From the NCBI GenBank assembly GCA_943372215.1, contig CALRXU020000016.1:1-64000 (forward strand): a stretch of DNA of 64,000 nucleotides. The letters run 5' to 3'. Position 1 is the stretch's first letter. Each line of letters starts with the position of its first letter. Shown here one piece after another: positions 26,785-35,068 of this stretch. The position numbers and the translations under genes were made by a program. The notes beneath the pieces were generated by a model. The model was not told where the DNA came from and searched no databases. It saw only the letters and a program-made list of their open reading frames with translations. The stretch comes from UBA6183 sp943372215 (lineage in GTDB: Bacteria > Bacteroidota > Bacteroidia > UKL13-3).

Positions 26785-27888
26785 ATGAATAGAAAAAATG
26801 CTTTGCTACTTGCGGCAACCCTTGGCCTAATCAATAATTTATGTTTCGGCCAATTAAACTCGCCAATCAATTACAATAGTACAAGCTATCCAAATGTAAT
26901 CAATGCGGCACAACAAGTTGGTTTTCCGTTTTTGCTGGTTCAGGGCTACCCTGTTTCAGCCAATGGTTACCGTGCTGATACTGCCAGTGGCGTTATTTAT
27001 TATAATAAACAAAAACTGGAGGTAACCCAACAATACAATAACCCGGGTGGCAAATTCCCCTACTACGTTCCTGCGTCATCCTATGCAACTTATGCCATTA
27101 GCCCTGCAGAAAAAGAAACCTGGCCAACACAAATTCAAAACTTGTTGTATAACCCAACCAACCAATCTTTTTGCTCTTATGTTGATTGCGTTGGTTATGG
27201 CACACGCTTGCTTTCTTTAACCGATGCAAACGCAAATGGACAAAACGCTTACACCAATCTTCGCACCTACATCCGAAACCTGAAATCAGCGCCTTTTGCG
27301 GCTTCTGGTTATGAAGCCTCAGCTTACGAGTATGCAGTAGCTTTTCCGTTGCTGGATAACAATAACAACAGTGGCTGGCAATACGTATGCGGCAACGTTT
27401 CTGTTTCAAAAATTGACTCGTTTAACCGAACCAAAAAAATCAACAATACGTATACTGGAAAAAGAAAGGGTGGCTTTACCCAGGCTTTGCCAGGAGACAT
27501 TTTATCTTTTGGTTACGATAATGGACAAGACAACGGCCACTTTATGGTGATTGAAAAATCACCCATTCCATTAAGCAACATGGAAGCTCTTAAGGTGTAT
27601 TATCCCATGATGCCAACTTCAACGCTTGACAGTTTGTTGAACACTTGCCGCATTTATGCAGTTCCTTTATTTGATTGCTCGGGACAAAACGTACATTTTT
27701 TCGACTCTAGAAAAAAAACGAGCGGAATTGGACATGGCACCATTTTGATTTATGCCGATAAAACTACGGATACGCCATTCGGGTTTGTGTTTTCACCACC
27801 AGCCAAAACTGGTTTTATGGGTCTTGAACAAATGGGTAACCACTTAATTGCCTTAACAGTTGGGCGATACACCCCAACCCAAAAATAG
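26785..27888 (+). CDS. Secreted NlpC/P60-like (papain-fold) candidate
   Basis: 367 aa from the ATG at 26785; a longer frame starts inside the lipase gene, but the signal peptide MNRKNALLLAATLGLINNLC begins here. Residues about 132-147 read FCSYVDCVGYGTRLLS, a plausible Cys nucleophile on a helix. GDILSFGYDNGQDNGHFMVI follows near 237 with the expected His, then GHGTILIYAD near 317. This order resembles NlpC/P60 or CHAP-type amidases, but it is not a confident family match. It would act in the periplasm or outside. Operon partner of the lipase. Confidence 0.55.
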   Translation: MNRKNALLLAATLGLINNLCFGQLNSPINYNSTSYPNVINAAQQVGFPFLLVQGYPVSANGYRADTASGVIYYNKQKLEVTQQYNNPGGKFPYYVPASSYATYAISPAEKETWPTQIQNLLYNPTNQSFCSYVDCVGYGTRLLSLTDANANGQNAYTNLRTYIRNLKSAPFAASGYEASAYEYAVAFPLLDNNNNSGWQYVCGNVSVSKIDSFNRTKKINNTYTGKRKGGFTQALPGDILSFGYDNGQDNGHFMVIEKSPIPLSNMEALKVYYPMMPTSTLDSLLNTCRIYAVPLFDCSGQNVHFFDSRKKTSGIGHGTILIYADKTTDTPFGFVFSPPAKTGFMGLEQMGNHLIALTVGRYTPTQK

Positions 27889-27987
27889 CCGCATCCTTAC
27901 TTCTCGCTGCACTTTTACCCGCACCCCAACACAGCAGAAACTCCGTTTTGTTGGCTTAAACTAAAGCTGTACTTTCGTGCAACAATT

Positions 27988-28437
27988 ATGAAATCACTTT
28001 ACGATGCGACCGTGTTGGAAGAGGTATTATCACGCATAGATAAACTTACTGCCTCTAATTCGGCTCTTTGGGGGAAAATGAATGTCGCCCAGATGATGGA
28101 ACATTGTGCCAGAACACTTGATTTTTCAACAGGAAAAACCAAACCTAAACGTACCATTATTGGCATACTCATTGGCTCCTTTTTCCGCAGCATGTATAGC
28201 AACGATAAGCCCTGGAGCAAAAACTCCCCCACTTCTCCAAGCTATCAGGTGGTGGATGAGTTAGCATTTGATTCATCAAAAAAAAGGCTGGTTGATTTAA
28301 TTCAGGAATTTTCAAACGGTGGCCCTTCAAAATGCACCACACACCCTAGCCCATTTTTCGGAAAACTTACACCTGAGGAGCATGGCAAAGGACAATACAA
28401 ACACCTCGATCATCACTTGCAACAATTTGGAGTATAA
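27988..28437 (+). CDS. DUF1569 / DinB-like protein
   Basis: 149 aa. The helical bundle has the DUF1569 features LWGKMNVAQMMEHCARTLDF near residues 29-48 and HPFFGKLTPEEHGKGQYKHL near 120-140, ending in HLDHHLQQFGV. Conserved His residues probably bind a metal, as in the DinB superfamily. Function of DUF1569 proteins is not established; thiol-dependent metalloenzyme activity is only an analogy. The stop is 2 bp before the folD ATG, so it likely shares the folD transcript. Confidence 0.8.
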   Translation: MKSLYDATVLEEVLSRIDKLTASNSALWGKMNVAQMMEHCARTLDFSTGKTKPKRTIIGILIGSFFRSMYSNDKPWSKNSPTSPSYQVVDELAFDSSKKRLVDLIQEFSNGGPSKCTTHPSPFFGKLTPEEHGKGQYKHLDHHLQQFGV

Positions 28438-28439
28438 AC

Positions 28440-29324
28440 ATGGCGAACATATTAAACGGTAACGAAGTTTCAAAAGCAATACGCGACAACATTAAAGTAG
28501 AAGTCGCAGCCTTAAAGGCTCAAGGAAAAAAAACACCTCATCTGGCCGCAATACTGGTTGGCTCAGACGGTGCAAGTATGACTTACGTGGGTGCTAAAGA
28601 AAAAGATTGTAAGGAAGTGGGCTTTGATAGCACCGTGCTTAGGTTTGACGCAAGTATTACTGAGGAAGAGTTGCTGGCTGAAGTTGAAAAAATTAACCGC
28701 AATAGCAATATTGATGGACTAATAGTGCAGTTGCCTTTGCCCAAACACATTAACGAGCAAAAGGTAACACAAACCATTGATTATAGAAAAGACGTAGATG
28801 GTTTTCATCCAATGAATGTAGGCCTGATGTTTAAAGGCATGCCTTGTTTTTTGCCAGCCACTCCATTTGGTGTAATTAAATTATTGGAGCATTACCAAAT
28901 ACCAACATCAGGAAAACACTGCGTAATTATAGGCAGAAGTGATATTGTGGGAAAGCCCATGAGTGCATTGATGCTGCAACAAAACTGCACGGTAACCATT
29001 TGCCACAGCCGAACAGTAAACATTGAATCGCACATCAAACAAGCGGATATTGTAATTGCAGCCGTAGGTATTCCTGAATACGTTAAGGCCGACATGATTA
29101 AAGAGGGAGCAGTGGTTATTGATGTGGGCATCACCCGTGTTGCTGATTCATCGGCTAAAAATGGCTATAAGCTGGTGGGCGATGTGGCATACGAATCATG
29201 TGCAGCAAAAGCGAGTTATATTACCCCTGTTCCAGGCGGGGTTGGTCCAATGACAAGGGTTGCACTACTGTTAAATACCCTAAGTGCAATTAAGTTTAAT
29301 GAGCAAAGTGGACAACAGGCCTAA
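28440..29324 (+). CDS. folD: FolD, methylenetetrahydrofolate dehydrogenase/cyclohydrolase
   Basis: 294 aa, normal length. The catalytic region has YVGAKEKDCKEVGF near residue 48 with the essential Tyr and Lys, and GLIVQLPLPKH near 96. NADP-binding and signature sequences follow: DVDGFHPMNVG near 121, IGRSDIVGKPMSALML near 164 and TPVPGGVGPMTRV near 263. It interconverts 5,10-methylene-, methenyl- and 10-formyl-tetrahydrofolate in the cytoplasm for purine and formyl-Met synthesis. queE starts 1 bp after its stop. Confidence 0.97.
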   Translation: MANILNGNEVSKAIRDNIKVEVAALKAQGKKTPHLAAILVGSDGASMTYVGAKEKDCKEVGFDSTVLRFDASITEEELLAEVEKINRNSNIDGLIVQLPLPKHINEQKVTQTIDYRKDVDGFHPMNVGLMFKGMPCFLPATPFGVIKLLEHYQIPTSGKHCVIIGRSDIVGKPMSALMLQQNCTVTICHSRTVNIESHIKQADIVIAAVGIPEYVKADMIKEGAVVIDVGITRVADSSAKNGYKLVGDVAYESCAAKASYITPVPGGVGPMTRVALLLNTLSAIKFNEQSGQQA

Positions 29325-29325
29325 C

Positions 29326-29955
29326 ATGACCACACCACATATGGATACAAACAATACGGTGATGCTCCCTGTAATGGAGCACTTTTATACCATACAAGGA
29401 GAAGGTGCCTACCAAGGACATGCCGCTTATTTTATACGGTTAGGCGGCTGTGATGTAGGCTGTGTTTGGTGTGATGTAAAAGACAGCTGGGATGCCCTGA
29501 AACACCCTACATTTTCAGTTGATGAAATGGTTGGCTGGGTTGTAGCTGCAAAAGCTCCTTTAGCCGTAATTACAGGAGGGGAACCCCTCTTACACAACTT
29601 GGATATGCTTACCCAAGCTCTTCAGGAAAAAGGCATTCGCACCAACATTGAAACCTCAGCATCCTCTCCCCTTAGCGGCAAATGGGACTGGATTTGTGTA
29701 TCCCCAAAAAAGTTTAAAGCCCCCTTACCCGAAGTTGTGGCACTTGCCAATGAACTAAAAATTGTGGTATTTAACCCGTCTGATTTTAAATGGGCCGAGC
29801 AACATGTTTCCCTAGCGAATACATCTTGCAAATTATACTTGCAACCTGAGTGGGATAAATCGGCACAAATGTTGCCATTAATTATTGAATACGTAAAACA
29901 ACACCCTAAATGGAAAATTAGTTTACAGGTTCATAAATACATGAACATTCCTTAA
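29326..29955 (+). CDS. queE: QueE, 7-carboxy-7-deazaguanine synthase
   Basis: 209 aa from the ATG at 29326. Upstream in-frame Mets lie inside folD and are less likely. The N-terminus has HFYTIQGEGAYQGHAAYFIR, typical of QueE, followed by the radical-SAM cluster motif CDVGCVWC (CX3CX2C). The GGEP motif (ITGGEPLLH) binds S-adenosylmethionine. It contracts 6-carboxytetrahydropterin to 7-carboxy-7-deazaguanine, the first committed ring of queuosine. Other que genes are not in the window. The C-terminus ends QVHKYMNIP, as in full-length members. Confidence 0.93.
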   Translation: MTTPHMDTNNTVMLPVMEHFYTIQGEGAYQGHAAYFIRLGGCDVGCVWCDVKDSWDALKHPTFSVDEMVGWVVAAKAPLAVITGGEPLLHNLDMLTQALQEKGIRTNIETSASSPLSGKWDWICVSPKKFKAPLPEVVALANELKIVVFNPSDFKWAEQHVSLANTSCKLYLQPEWDKSAQMLPLIIEYVKQHPKWKISLQVHKYMNIP

Positions 29956-29990
29956 TAAACAATCTTTCACGCGCCAAAAAATATATAGCA

Positions 29991-31895
29991 ATGATGAAAC
30001 TCAGTTTAATAACACTCCTTTTTTGTTGGGCAACCTTTACCATAGCGCAAACCCAACCCTTCACCGGCACAAAAAACCAAAAAGCGAGTAAGTTATTTGG
30101 TGAAGCTTTGCAAGCCCATACCACCTTCGAAAGTAAAAAAGCCCTTGATTTGCTAAACCAGGCCCTTGCCAAAGACCCCAATTTTATTGATGCTTACATG
30201 CTACTAGCAGACATCAAAGAGGGCAATGAACAAATTGAAGAAGCCATTGCTATTTACGAAAAAATCATCTTATTAAATGCCGATTTTCAACTCCCATACT
30301 ATAAAATAGCCAAAACTCAACTCAAAAGTGGCGCATACAAAAAAGCCCTCAACAACTTAAAACTTTACCAGGAAAAAGGCGGCAACCAAATAGACGAAAA
30401 TAAAATACGTGTGGCAACCGCTACTGCTGAATTTGGAGCGAATGCGGTGGAGCACCCTGTGCCTTACGACCCAATTAACATGGGCCCAGGAATTAACTCT
30501 CCTTTAGATGAGTATTTCCCAGGCGTAAGTGCAGATGAACAAACCCTAATTTATACACGCCTTAAAAGCAACCGTACCGAAGACTTTTACATCAGTAAAA
30601 AAGATGAAACCAATGCATGGTTGCCATCAAGAAACATGGGGTCACCCATTAACAGCGAGTTGAATGAAGGCACCATTTCTATTAGCAGTGATGGGCAATA
30701 TGTTTTTTTTACGGGCTGCAACTGGCAAGGAGGTGAAGGCAGTTGCGATTTGTATTTTAGTGCGTTAGATGGCATGGAATGGAAAGAACCCCGCAACCTC
30801 GGTTTTCCCATCAATACCCGTGCATGGGAAAGCCAACCCACACTTTCTTTTGATGGCAAAACATTGTATTTTTCCAGTGCCCGCCCCGGTGGATATGGAG
30901 GCATGGATATTTGGCAAAGTACTTACAACAAAGGCCGCTGGAGCCCACCCATTAACTTGGGGCCCGAGATTAACACCGTTGGCAATGAAGAAACACCCTT
31001 TATTGCCAAAGATGACATCACCCTTTATTTTACCAGTGATTTTTTACCCGGCATGGGCAATGTTGATATTTTTTTTACCCGCAAAACACCACAGGGCAAA
31101 TGGGAAAAACCAACCAACATGGGGTATCCCATTAATACTTATATGGATGAGCGTTGTTTAGCCATTGGAGCCAATGGCATTGACGCCTACATTGCCTCTG
31201 AACGGGAAGGTGGGTTTGGAGGACTTGACCTTTACAAATTTCAATTGTACAATGAGGCACGCCCAATAAAAACAGGTTATGTAAAAGGTATAGTGTATGA
31301 CGCCAAAACCAAAACAAAACTCAAAGCAAAGATTGAATTGATTGATTTGTCAACCGGAAAAACAGTGATTGAATCTGTAAGCAATAAAGTAACCGGAGCT
31401 TTTTTGGTTTGTTTGCAAGGCAATAAAAATTACGCCATGAATGTGAGTGCCGATGGTTACCTGTTTTATTCTGAAAATTTTGCGCTAAAAGACCAAACAG
31501 CCACTGAGCCTCTGGAGTTAAACATTCCATTAAACGCATTGATTGCCGGAGAGAAAGTGGTATTAAACAATGTATTTTTTGAAGTAGACCGTTTTGATTT
31601 GAAAGAAGAATCGAAAATTGAATTGAACAAACTGGTAGCCTTCCTTAAAAACAATCCGGGCTTAGCCATTGAGTTGGGTGGACATACAGATAACACAGGT
31701 ATTAAACAAAAAAACCTGGAGTTAAGTACCTCCCGTGCAAAAAGTGTACAGCAGTATCTCATTAACAATGGCATAGATGCTACACGGTTAACTTACAAAG
31801 GTTATGGCGATACACAACCCATTGCAGATAACAAAACAGAAAAAGGCCGTAAACAAAACAGAAGAACCGAGTTTAAGGTGGTGAAAATGAATTGA
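29991..31895 (+). CDS. OmpA-family protein with TPR and PD40 propeller
   Basis: 634 aa. Signal peptide about residues 1-20 (MMKLSLITLLFCWATFTIAQ). TPR-like helices lie at about 35-130. A WD40-like PD40/TolB propeller spans about 165-425, with repeats such as LYFSSARPGGYGGMDIW, LYFTSDFLPGMGNVDIF and YIASEREGGFGGLDLY. A carboxypeptidase-like/Ig domain covers about 430-510, then the OmpA peptidoglycan-binding domain (about 525-634) with ELGGHTDNTG and NRRTEFKVV. This architecture is common in Bacteroidota outer membrane complexes, including PorE-like T9SS proteins; its exact role here is unknown. A strong terminator follows. Confidence 0.88.
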   Translation: MMKLSLITLLFCWATFTIAQTQPFTGTKNQKASKLFGEALQAHTTFESKKALDLLNQALAKDPNFIDAYMLLADIKEGNEQIEEAIAIYEKIILLNADFQLPYYKIAKTQLKSGAYKKALNNLKLYQEKGGNQIDENKIRVATATAEFGANAVEHPVPYDPINMGPGINSPLDEYFPGVSADEQTLIYTRLKSNRTEDFYISKKDETNAWLPSRNMGSPINSELNEGTISISSDGQYVFFTGCNWQGGEGSCDLYFSALDGMEWKEPRNLGFPINTRAWESQPTLSFDGKTLYFSSARPGGYGGMDIWQSTYNKGRWSPPINLGPEINTVGNEETPFIAKDDITLYFTSDFLPGMGNVDIFFTRKTPQGKWEKPTNMGYPINTYMDERCLAIGANGIDAYIASEREGGFGGLDLYKFQLYNEARPIKTGYVKGIVYDAKTKTKLKAKIELIDLSTGKTVIESVSNKVTGAFLVCLQGNKNYAMNVSADGYLFYSENFALKDQTATEPLELNIPLNALIAGEKVVLNNVFFEVDRFDLKEESKIELNKLVAFLKNNPGLAIELGGHTDNTGIKQKNLELSTSRAKSVQQYLINNGIDATRLTYKGYGDTQPIADNKTEKGRKQNRRTEFKVVKMN

Positions 31896-31923
31896 CCTGA
31901 AATACAAATACCCAACAATACCC

Positions 31924-31958
31924 AAAAGCCCTTATCAGAAATAGATAAGGGCTTTTTT
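31924..31958 (+). terminator. Rho-independent terminator after the OmpA-family gene
   Basis: AAAAGCCCTTATC (31924-31936) pairs with GATAAGGGCTTTT (31944-31956) around a 7-nt loop, and the T tract continues. It abuts the -7 box of kdsD. Confidence 0.85.
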
Positions 31959-31960
31959 AT

Positions 31961-31968
31961 TATGTTTG
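31961..31968 (+). promoter_or_regulatory. -7 box of kdsD, which decides the start codon
   Basis: TATGTTTG matches TAnnTTTG. It contains the upstream in-frame ATG (31962), which therefore cannot be the translation start. The next ATG (31974) begins 5 bp after the box, as for lepA. Confidence 0.5.
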
Positions 31969-31973
31969 CACCC

Positions 31974-32933
31974 ATGAGTTCTTCAAAAAATTACCTCCAA
32001 TACGCCAAAGAAGTATTTGCCATAGAATCAAAAGCACTCGCAGATTTAAGCAAACAACTGGATAATGATTTTAACCATGCGGTTGAAACGGTACTAAAAA
32101 GCAAAGGCCGCTTGGTCATATCGGGTGTTGGTAAATCAGGCTTAGTGGGTGCGAAAATTGCCGCTACACTGGCTAGTACAGGCACACCAAGCATGTTTAT
32201 GCATCCCGTAGAAGCTTTCCATGGTGATTTAGGGATGCTAAAAAAAGAAGATGTGTTGGTGGCCATTTCATATAGTGGTGAAACAGAAGAGCTATTAAAA
32301 TTGATTCCTTATATTAAAGCTGCCCATATCAAAGTCATTGCCATGAGTGGCAATCCAAAATCAACCCTTGCATTACATGCCGATTTTCATTTAAACGTTA
32401 AAGTGTACAAAGAGGCTTGCCCGTTGGAACTGGCACCAACATCATCAACCACGGCTACTATGGCTATGGGCGATGCATTGGCTGTTGCATTAATGAAAGC
32501 AAGGGACTTTAAACCCGAAGATTTTGCCAAATTCCACCCGGGGGGAAGTTTGGGCCGAAAATTACTGACCACAGTAGAAAGCTGCATGTTTAAAAGCAAG
32601 CTGCCAGTAGTTAAGCTTACTGATTCCATTCAGCAGGTGATTAATACCATGAGCAGTGGCCGTTTGGGCCTTGCTGTGGTGGCGGATAAAAACAAGGTGG
32701 TTGGTGTAATTACAGATGGCGATTTGCGCAGGGCCATGGATAAGCATACCGCAAAATTATTTACCCTTTCTGCCCAACACATCATGACGGCTAAACCACG
32801 TACTGTACTAAAAACCATGATGATGGCCGAAGCAGAAGAATTGATGAACAACCACAAGATTACCTCTTTGCTGGTTACTGATAAAACTGGAAAACTAGAA
32901 GGCATTGTACAAATTTACAGCCTCAACAATTAA
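31974..32933 (+). CDS. kdsD: KdsD, arabinose-5-phosphate isomerase
   Basis: 319 aa from the ATG at 31974. The SIS domain (about 35-170) has GVGKSGLVGAKIAATLASTG near 52 and the phosphosugar-binding SYSGETEELL near 100. Two CBS domains occupy the C-terminal about 120 residues (GLAVVADKNKVVGVITDGDL and ITSLLVTDKTGKLEGIVQIY). It converts ribulose 5-phosphate to arabinose 5-phosphate, the first step of Kdo synthesis for the lipid A core. kdsA, two genes downstream, performs the next step. The GNAT gene start overlaps its stop by one base (TAATG). Confidence 0.93.
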   Translation: MSSSKNYLQYAKEVFAIESKALADLSKQLDNDFNHAVETVLKSKGRLVISGVGKSGLVGAKIAATLASTGTPSMFMHPVEAFHGDLGMLKKEDVLVAISYSGETEELLKLIPYIKAAHIKVIAMSGNPKSTLALHADFHLNVKVYKEACPLELAPTSSTTATMAMGDALAVALMKARDFKPEDFAKFHPGGSLGRKLLTTVESCMFKSKLPVVKLTDSIQQVINTMSSGRLGLAVVADKNKVVGVITDGDLRRAMDKHTAKLFTLSAQHIMTAKPRTVLKTMMMAEAEELMNNHKITSLLVTDKTGKLEGIVQIYSLNN

Positions 32934-33463
32934 TGGCGCCTTTGCTCCACACAAAAAGGCTCAGGTTAAGGGCAGTAACCCGTGCAGACCAACAAAAAGT
33001 ATTTGAAGGGCTGTCGCACCCAGAGGTTATTGCCTATTATGGGGTGAGTTATACCACTTACGAAGACACGGCCGCCCAAATGGATTGGTATGAACAGGGC
33101 CATGAAAATAACACAGGCTACTTTTGGGTAATGGAACACGCCTTAACCCATGATTTTATTGGCGTTGTGGGGCTTTACAACATACAAGCAACACACCATA
33201 ACGGAGAGCTTGGGTATTGGATACTGCCAGCATTTTGGAACCAAGGATATACCACAGAAGCCCTTGCTGCTGTTATACATTTTACACAAACTGAATTAAA
33301 GCTGCACCGCATTTACGCAGAAATAGAACTGGAGAACACGGCCAGCTTGCATTTGATGAAACGATTGGGCTTTGATCACGAAGGCACAAAAACGGATTGT
33401 GAATACAAAAATGGCCGCTACATCAGCTTAAGTCTTTGGGCCAAAATATTTCCTGAAAATTAA
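32933..33463 (+). CDS. GNAT acetyltransferase, RimJ/RimL type
   Basis: 176 aa. The N-terminus MAPLLHTKRLRLRAVTRADQ is typical of RimJ/RimL-like enzymes. The acetyl-CoA segment is GELGYWILPAFWNQGYTTEA near 85-104 (Q-x-G-x-x-x-E/A pattern). The fold closes with HRIYAEIELENTASLHLMKR near 123-142 and LGFDHEGT. The substrate amine, whether protein N-terminus or small molecule, cannot be told. Overlapped by the kdsD stop and 10 to 43 bp upstream of kdsA, it is part of the Kdo transcript, but a role in that pathway is not implied. Confidence 0.88.
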   Translation: MAPLLHTKRLRLRAVTRADQQKVFEGLSHPEVIAYYGVSYTTYEDTAAQMDWYEQGHENNTGYFWVMEHALTHDFIGVVGLYNIQATHHNGELGYWILPAFWNQGYTTEALAAVIHFTQTELKLHRIYAEIELENTASLHLMKRLGFDHEGTKTDCEYKNGRYISLSLWAKIFPEN

Positions 33464-33506
33464 TTATCGTTTCTTGCTAAATTTGCACTTTGAATTTTAT
33501 ACCGAC

Positions 33507-34307
33507 ATGCCTTTATACAACAAAATAAAAACCAATACCTTTTTAATTTCAGGCCCATGCATTATTGAGAATGAACTCATGGTGATGAAATTGGCTGAAA
33601 AAATAGCTGCCATTGCAGAAGAGTTAAACCTTACCTATGTGTTTAAAGCATCTTTTGACAAGGCCAACCGCACCTCGGTGGGCAGTTTCCGTGGACATGG
33701 CATTAAAGAAGGGTTGCGCATTTTACAAAAGGTAAAAGACACCTTTGGGCTTTCTGTTACCACTGATATACACGAAAGCCACCAAGCCGAAGAATTGGCT
33801 CAAGTAATTGATGTGTTGCAAATTCCAGCGTTTTTATGCAGGCAAACAGATTTGTTATTGGCTTGTGGGCAAACAGGCCGCATTGTAAACATTAAAAAAG
33901 CCCAGTTTCTTTCAGGGCTTGAAATGCAATATGCCGTTAAAAAAGTAGAGAGCACCGGCAACGACCAAATCATTTTAACAGAACGCGGCACCATGTTTGG
34001 TTACAACAACCTGGTGGTTGACTTCCGCAACCTGATTGATATGAAAACATTGGGTTACCCTGTTTGTATGGACGTAACCCACAGTACCCAAAAACCCGGT
34101 GGATTAGATGGCAAAAGTGGCGGAAACAGAGAATATGCGGTGTACTTGGCCAGTGCCGCTGCTGCTGTTGGGGTTGATGGTTTCTTTTTTGAAGTACACG
34201 AAGACCCTGACCACGCCCTAAGCGATGGCCCAAACATGATTCCCCTAAAAGACTTTAAACAACTGCTGCTGGATAGCGTGGTGAAACACAAGACTGGGTT
34301 GAAGTAA
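33507..34307 (+). CDS. kdsA: KdsA, 3-deoxy-8-phosphooctulonate synthase
   Basis: 266 aa from the ATG at 33507. The frame continues upstream, but a -7 box TAAATTTG at 33478-33485 lies within it, supporting the later start. Signature blocks are FLISGPCIIENE near residue 10, YVFKASFDKANRTS near 43, SVTTDIHESHQ near 84, QIPAFLCRQTDLL near 104 and DVTHSTQKPGG near 188. It condenses arabinose 5-phosphate with phosphoenolpyruvate to Kdo 8-phosphate. The Cys in DLL-preceding and other positions suggests neither metal-dependent nor independent class with certainty. Confidence 0.95.
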   Translation: MPLYNKIKTNTFLISGPCIIENELMVMKLAEKIAAIAEELNLTYVFKASFDKANRTSVGSFRGHGIKEGLRILQKVKDTFGLSVTTDIHESHQAEELAQVIDVLQIPAFLCRQTDLLLACGQTGRIVNIKKAQFLSGLEMQYAVKKVESTGNDQIILTERGTMFGYNNLVVDFRNLIDMKTLGYPVCMDVTHSTQKPGGLDGKSGGNREYAVYLASAAAAVGVDGFFFEVHEDPDHALSDGPNMIPLKDFKQLLLDSVVKHKTGLK

Positions 34308-34879
34308 ACCTTGTTGAAGTGTGTGATTAGCTGAGTTCTCTCCTATTTTTATTGTTCCCTAATTTGCGGTGTTTAACTGCCTGCTTGTTATTTTTCTATT
34401 GAGATAACTACACCTTGTTTGTTACACAACGCCCATCAATGCCGTTTTGAATAGATCTGTTTTTAGCTGAAACTAAACGACCTATAAGCATGCCGTGTGA
34501 AATACTTGCGGATGATATGGGCGTTCCGCAGTATTCTTGAAAAGAGATTGGATGCACTGCACGCATCGTATCATCCCTGCTAACGGCATTTGAGGTTTTT
34601 ACGTAAAAGGCAAGTAATGTTGCTGAGTGCTGGGTTTAGCAAGCAATCACGAAGCGAAGCGGCTGTGATTGCGTGACCAGCAACAATACGTAGTCTTTAG
34701 TAAAAACCTCAGAAGCCTTGATTTTTTTGCATACTTTTTTTATCTAAGAAAAAAAGTATGTGGGGCTAGGGGCAAAGCCCCTGTAGAAGAAATAAAAGCT
34801 GGTTTGGGCTGAAAGCCCTAGAAAAAGGCCAACGTTTTAAGTTAAAGGGTTACACCCAGTAAAAAGCCCTCCATTTTTG
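34308..34879. other. Non-coding stretch with dense nested inverted repeats
   Basis: No gene is supported here. Paired blocks are: 34501-34511/34525-34535 (AATACTTGCGGA and TCCGCAGTATT); 34510-34517/34569-34576; 34591-34602/34700-34711 (12 bp exact); 34618-34625/34678-34685; 34643-34650/34665-34672; and 34730-34741/34749-34760 (12 bp exact). The middle three nest within one another, giving one arm-like structure of about 120 nt. It may be a structured RNA, a palindromic repeat or a mobile-element remnant. Confidence 0.5.
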
Positions 34880-34916
34880 AAAAAAGAGTATTTACCCCAT
34901 GAAAAAAGGGTGTTTT
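34880..34916 (+). promoter_or_regulatory. 37-bp conserved upstream element, copy 2
   Basis: Matches 25142-25178 at 35 of 37 positions, the differences being single substitutions. It ends 5 bp before the -33 TTG of the hsdM promoter, exactly as copy 1 does for the lipase gene. Confidence 0.65.
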
Positions 34917-34921
34917 TCCTA

Positions 34922-34952
34922 TTGGTTTTGGCATTGTTTAGGGGTATGTTTG
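34922..34952 (+). promoter_or_regulatory. hsdM promoter
   Basis: TTG at 34922-34924, a 20-bp spacer, and TATGTTTG at 34945-34952, a full match to TAnnTTTG. The leader to the hsdM ATG is about 110 nt. Confidence 0.55.
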
Positions 34953-35068
34953 GAAATATGAATGCTCATGTATTAAACAGTCCTCTCAGCAATAGCAAAA
35001 GGGCCGTTTATTAGCCAACACACCAACAAAAAAGCAATTAACAAATTGATAAATTAAATGATTTTCAA

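Noticed and set aside
34721..34765. Rho-independent terminator for kdsA
   Set aside because: The 12-bp hairpin at 34730-34760 has its T run inside the stem and lies over 400 bp from the kdsA stop, so it is listed as part of the structured region only.
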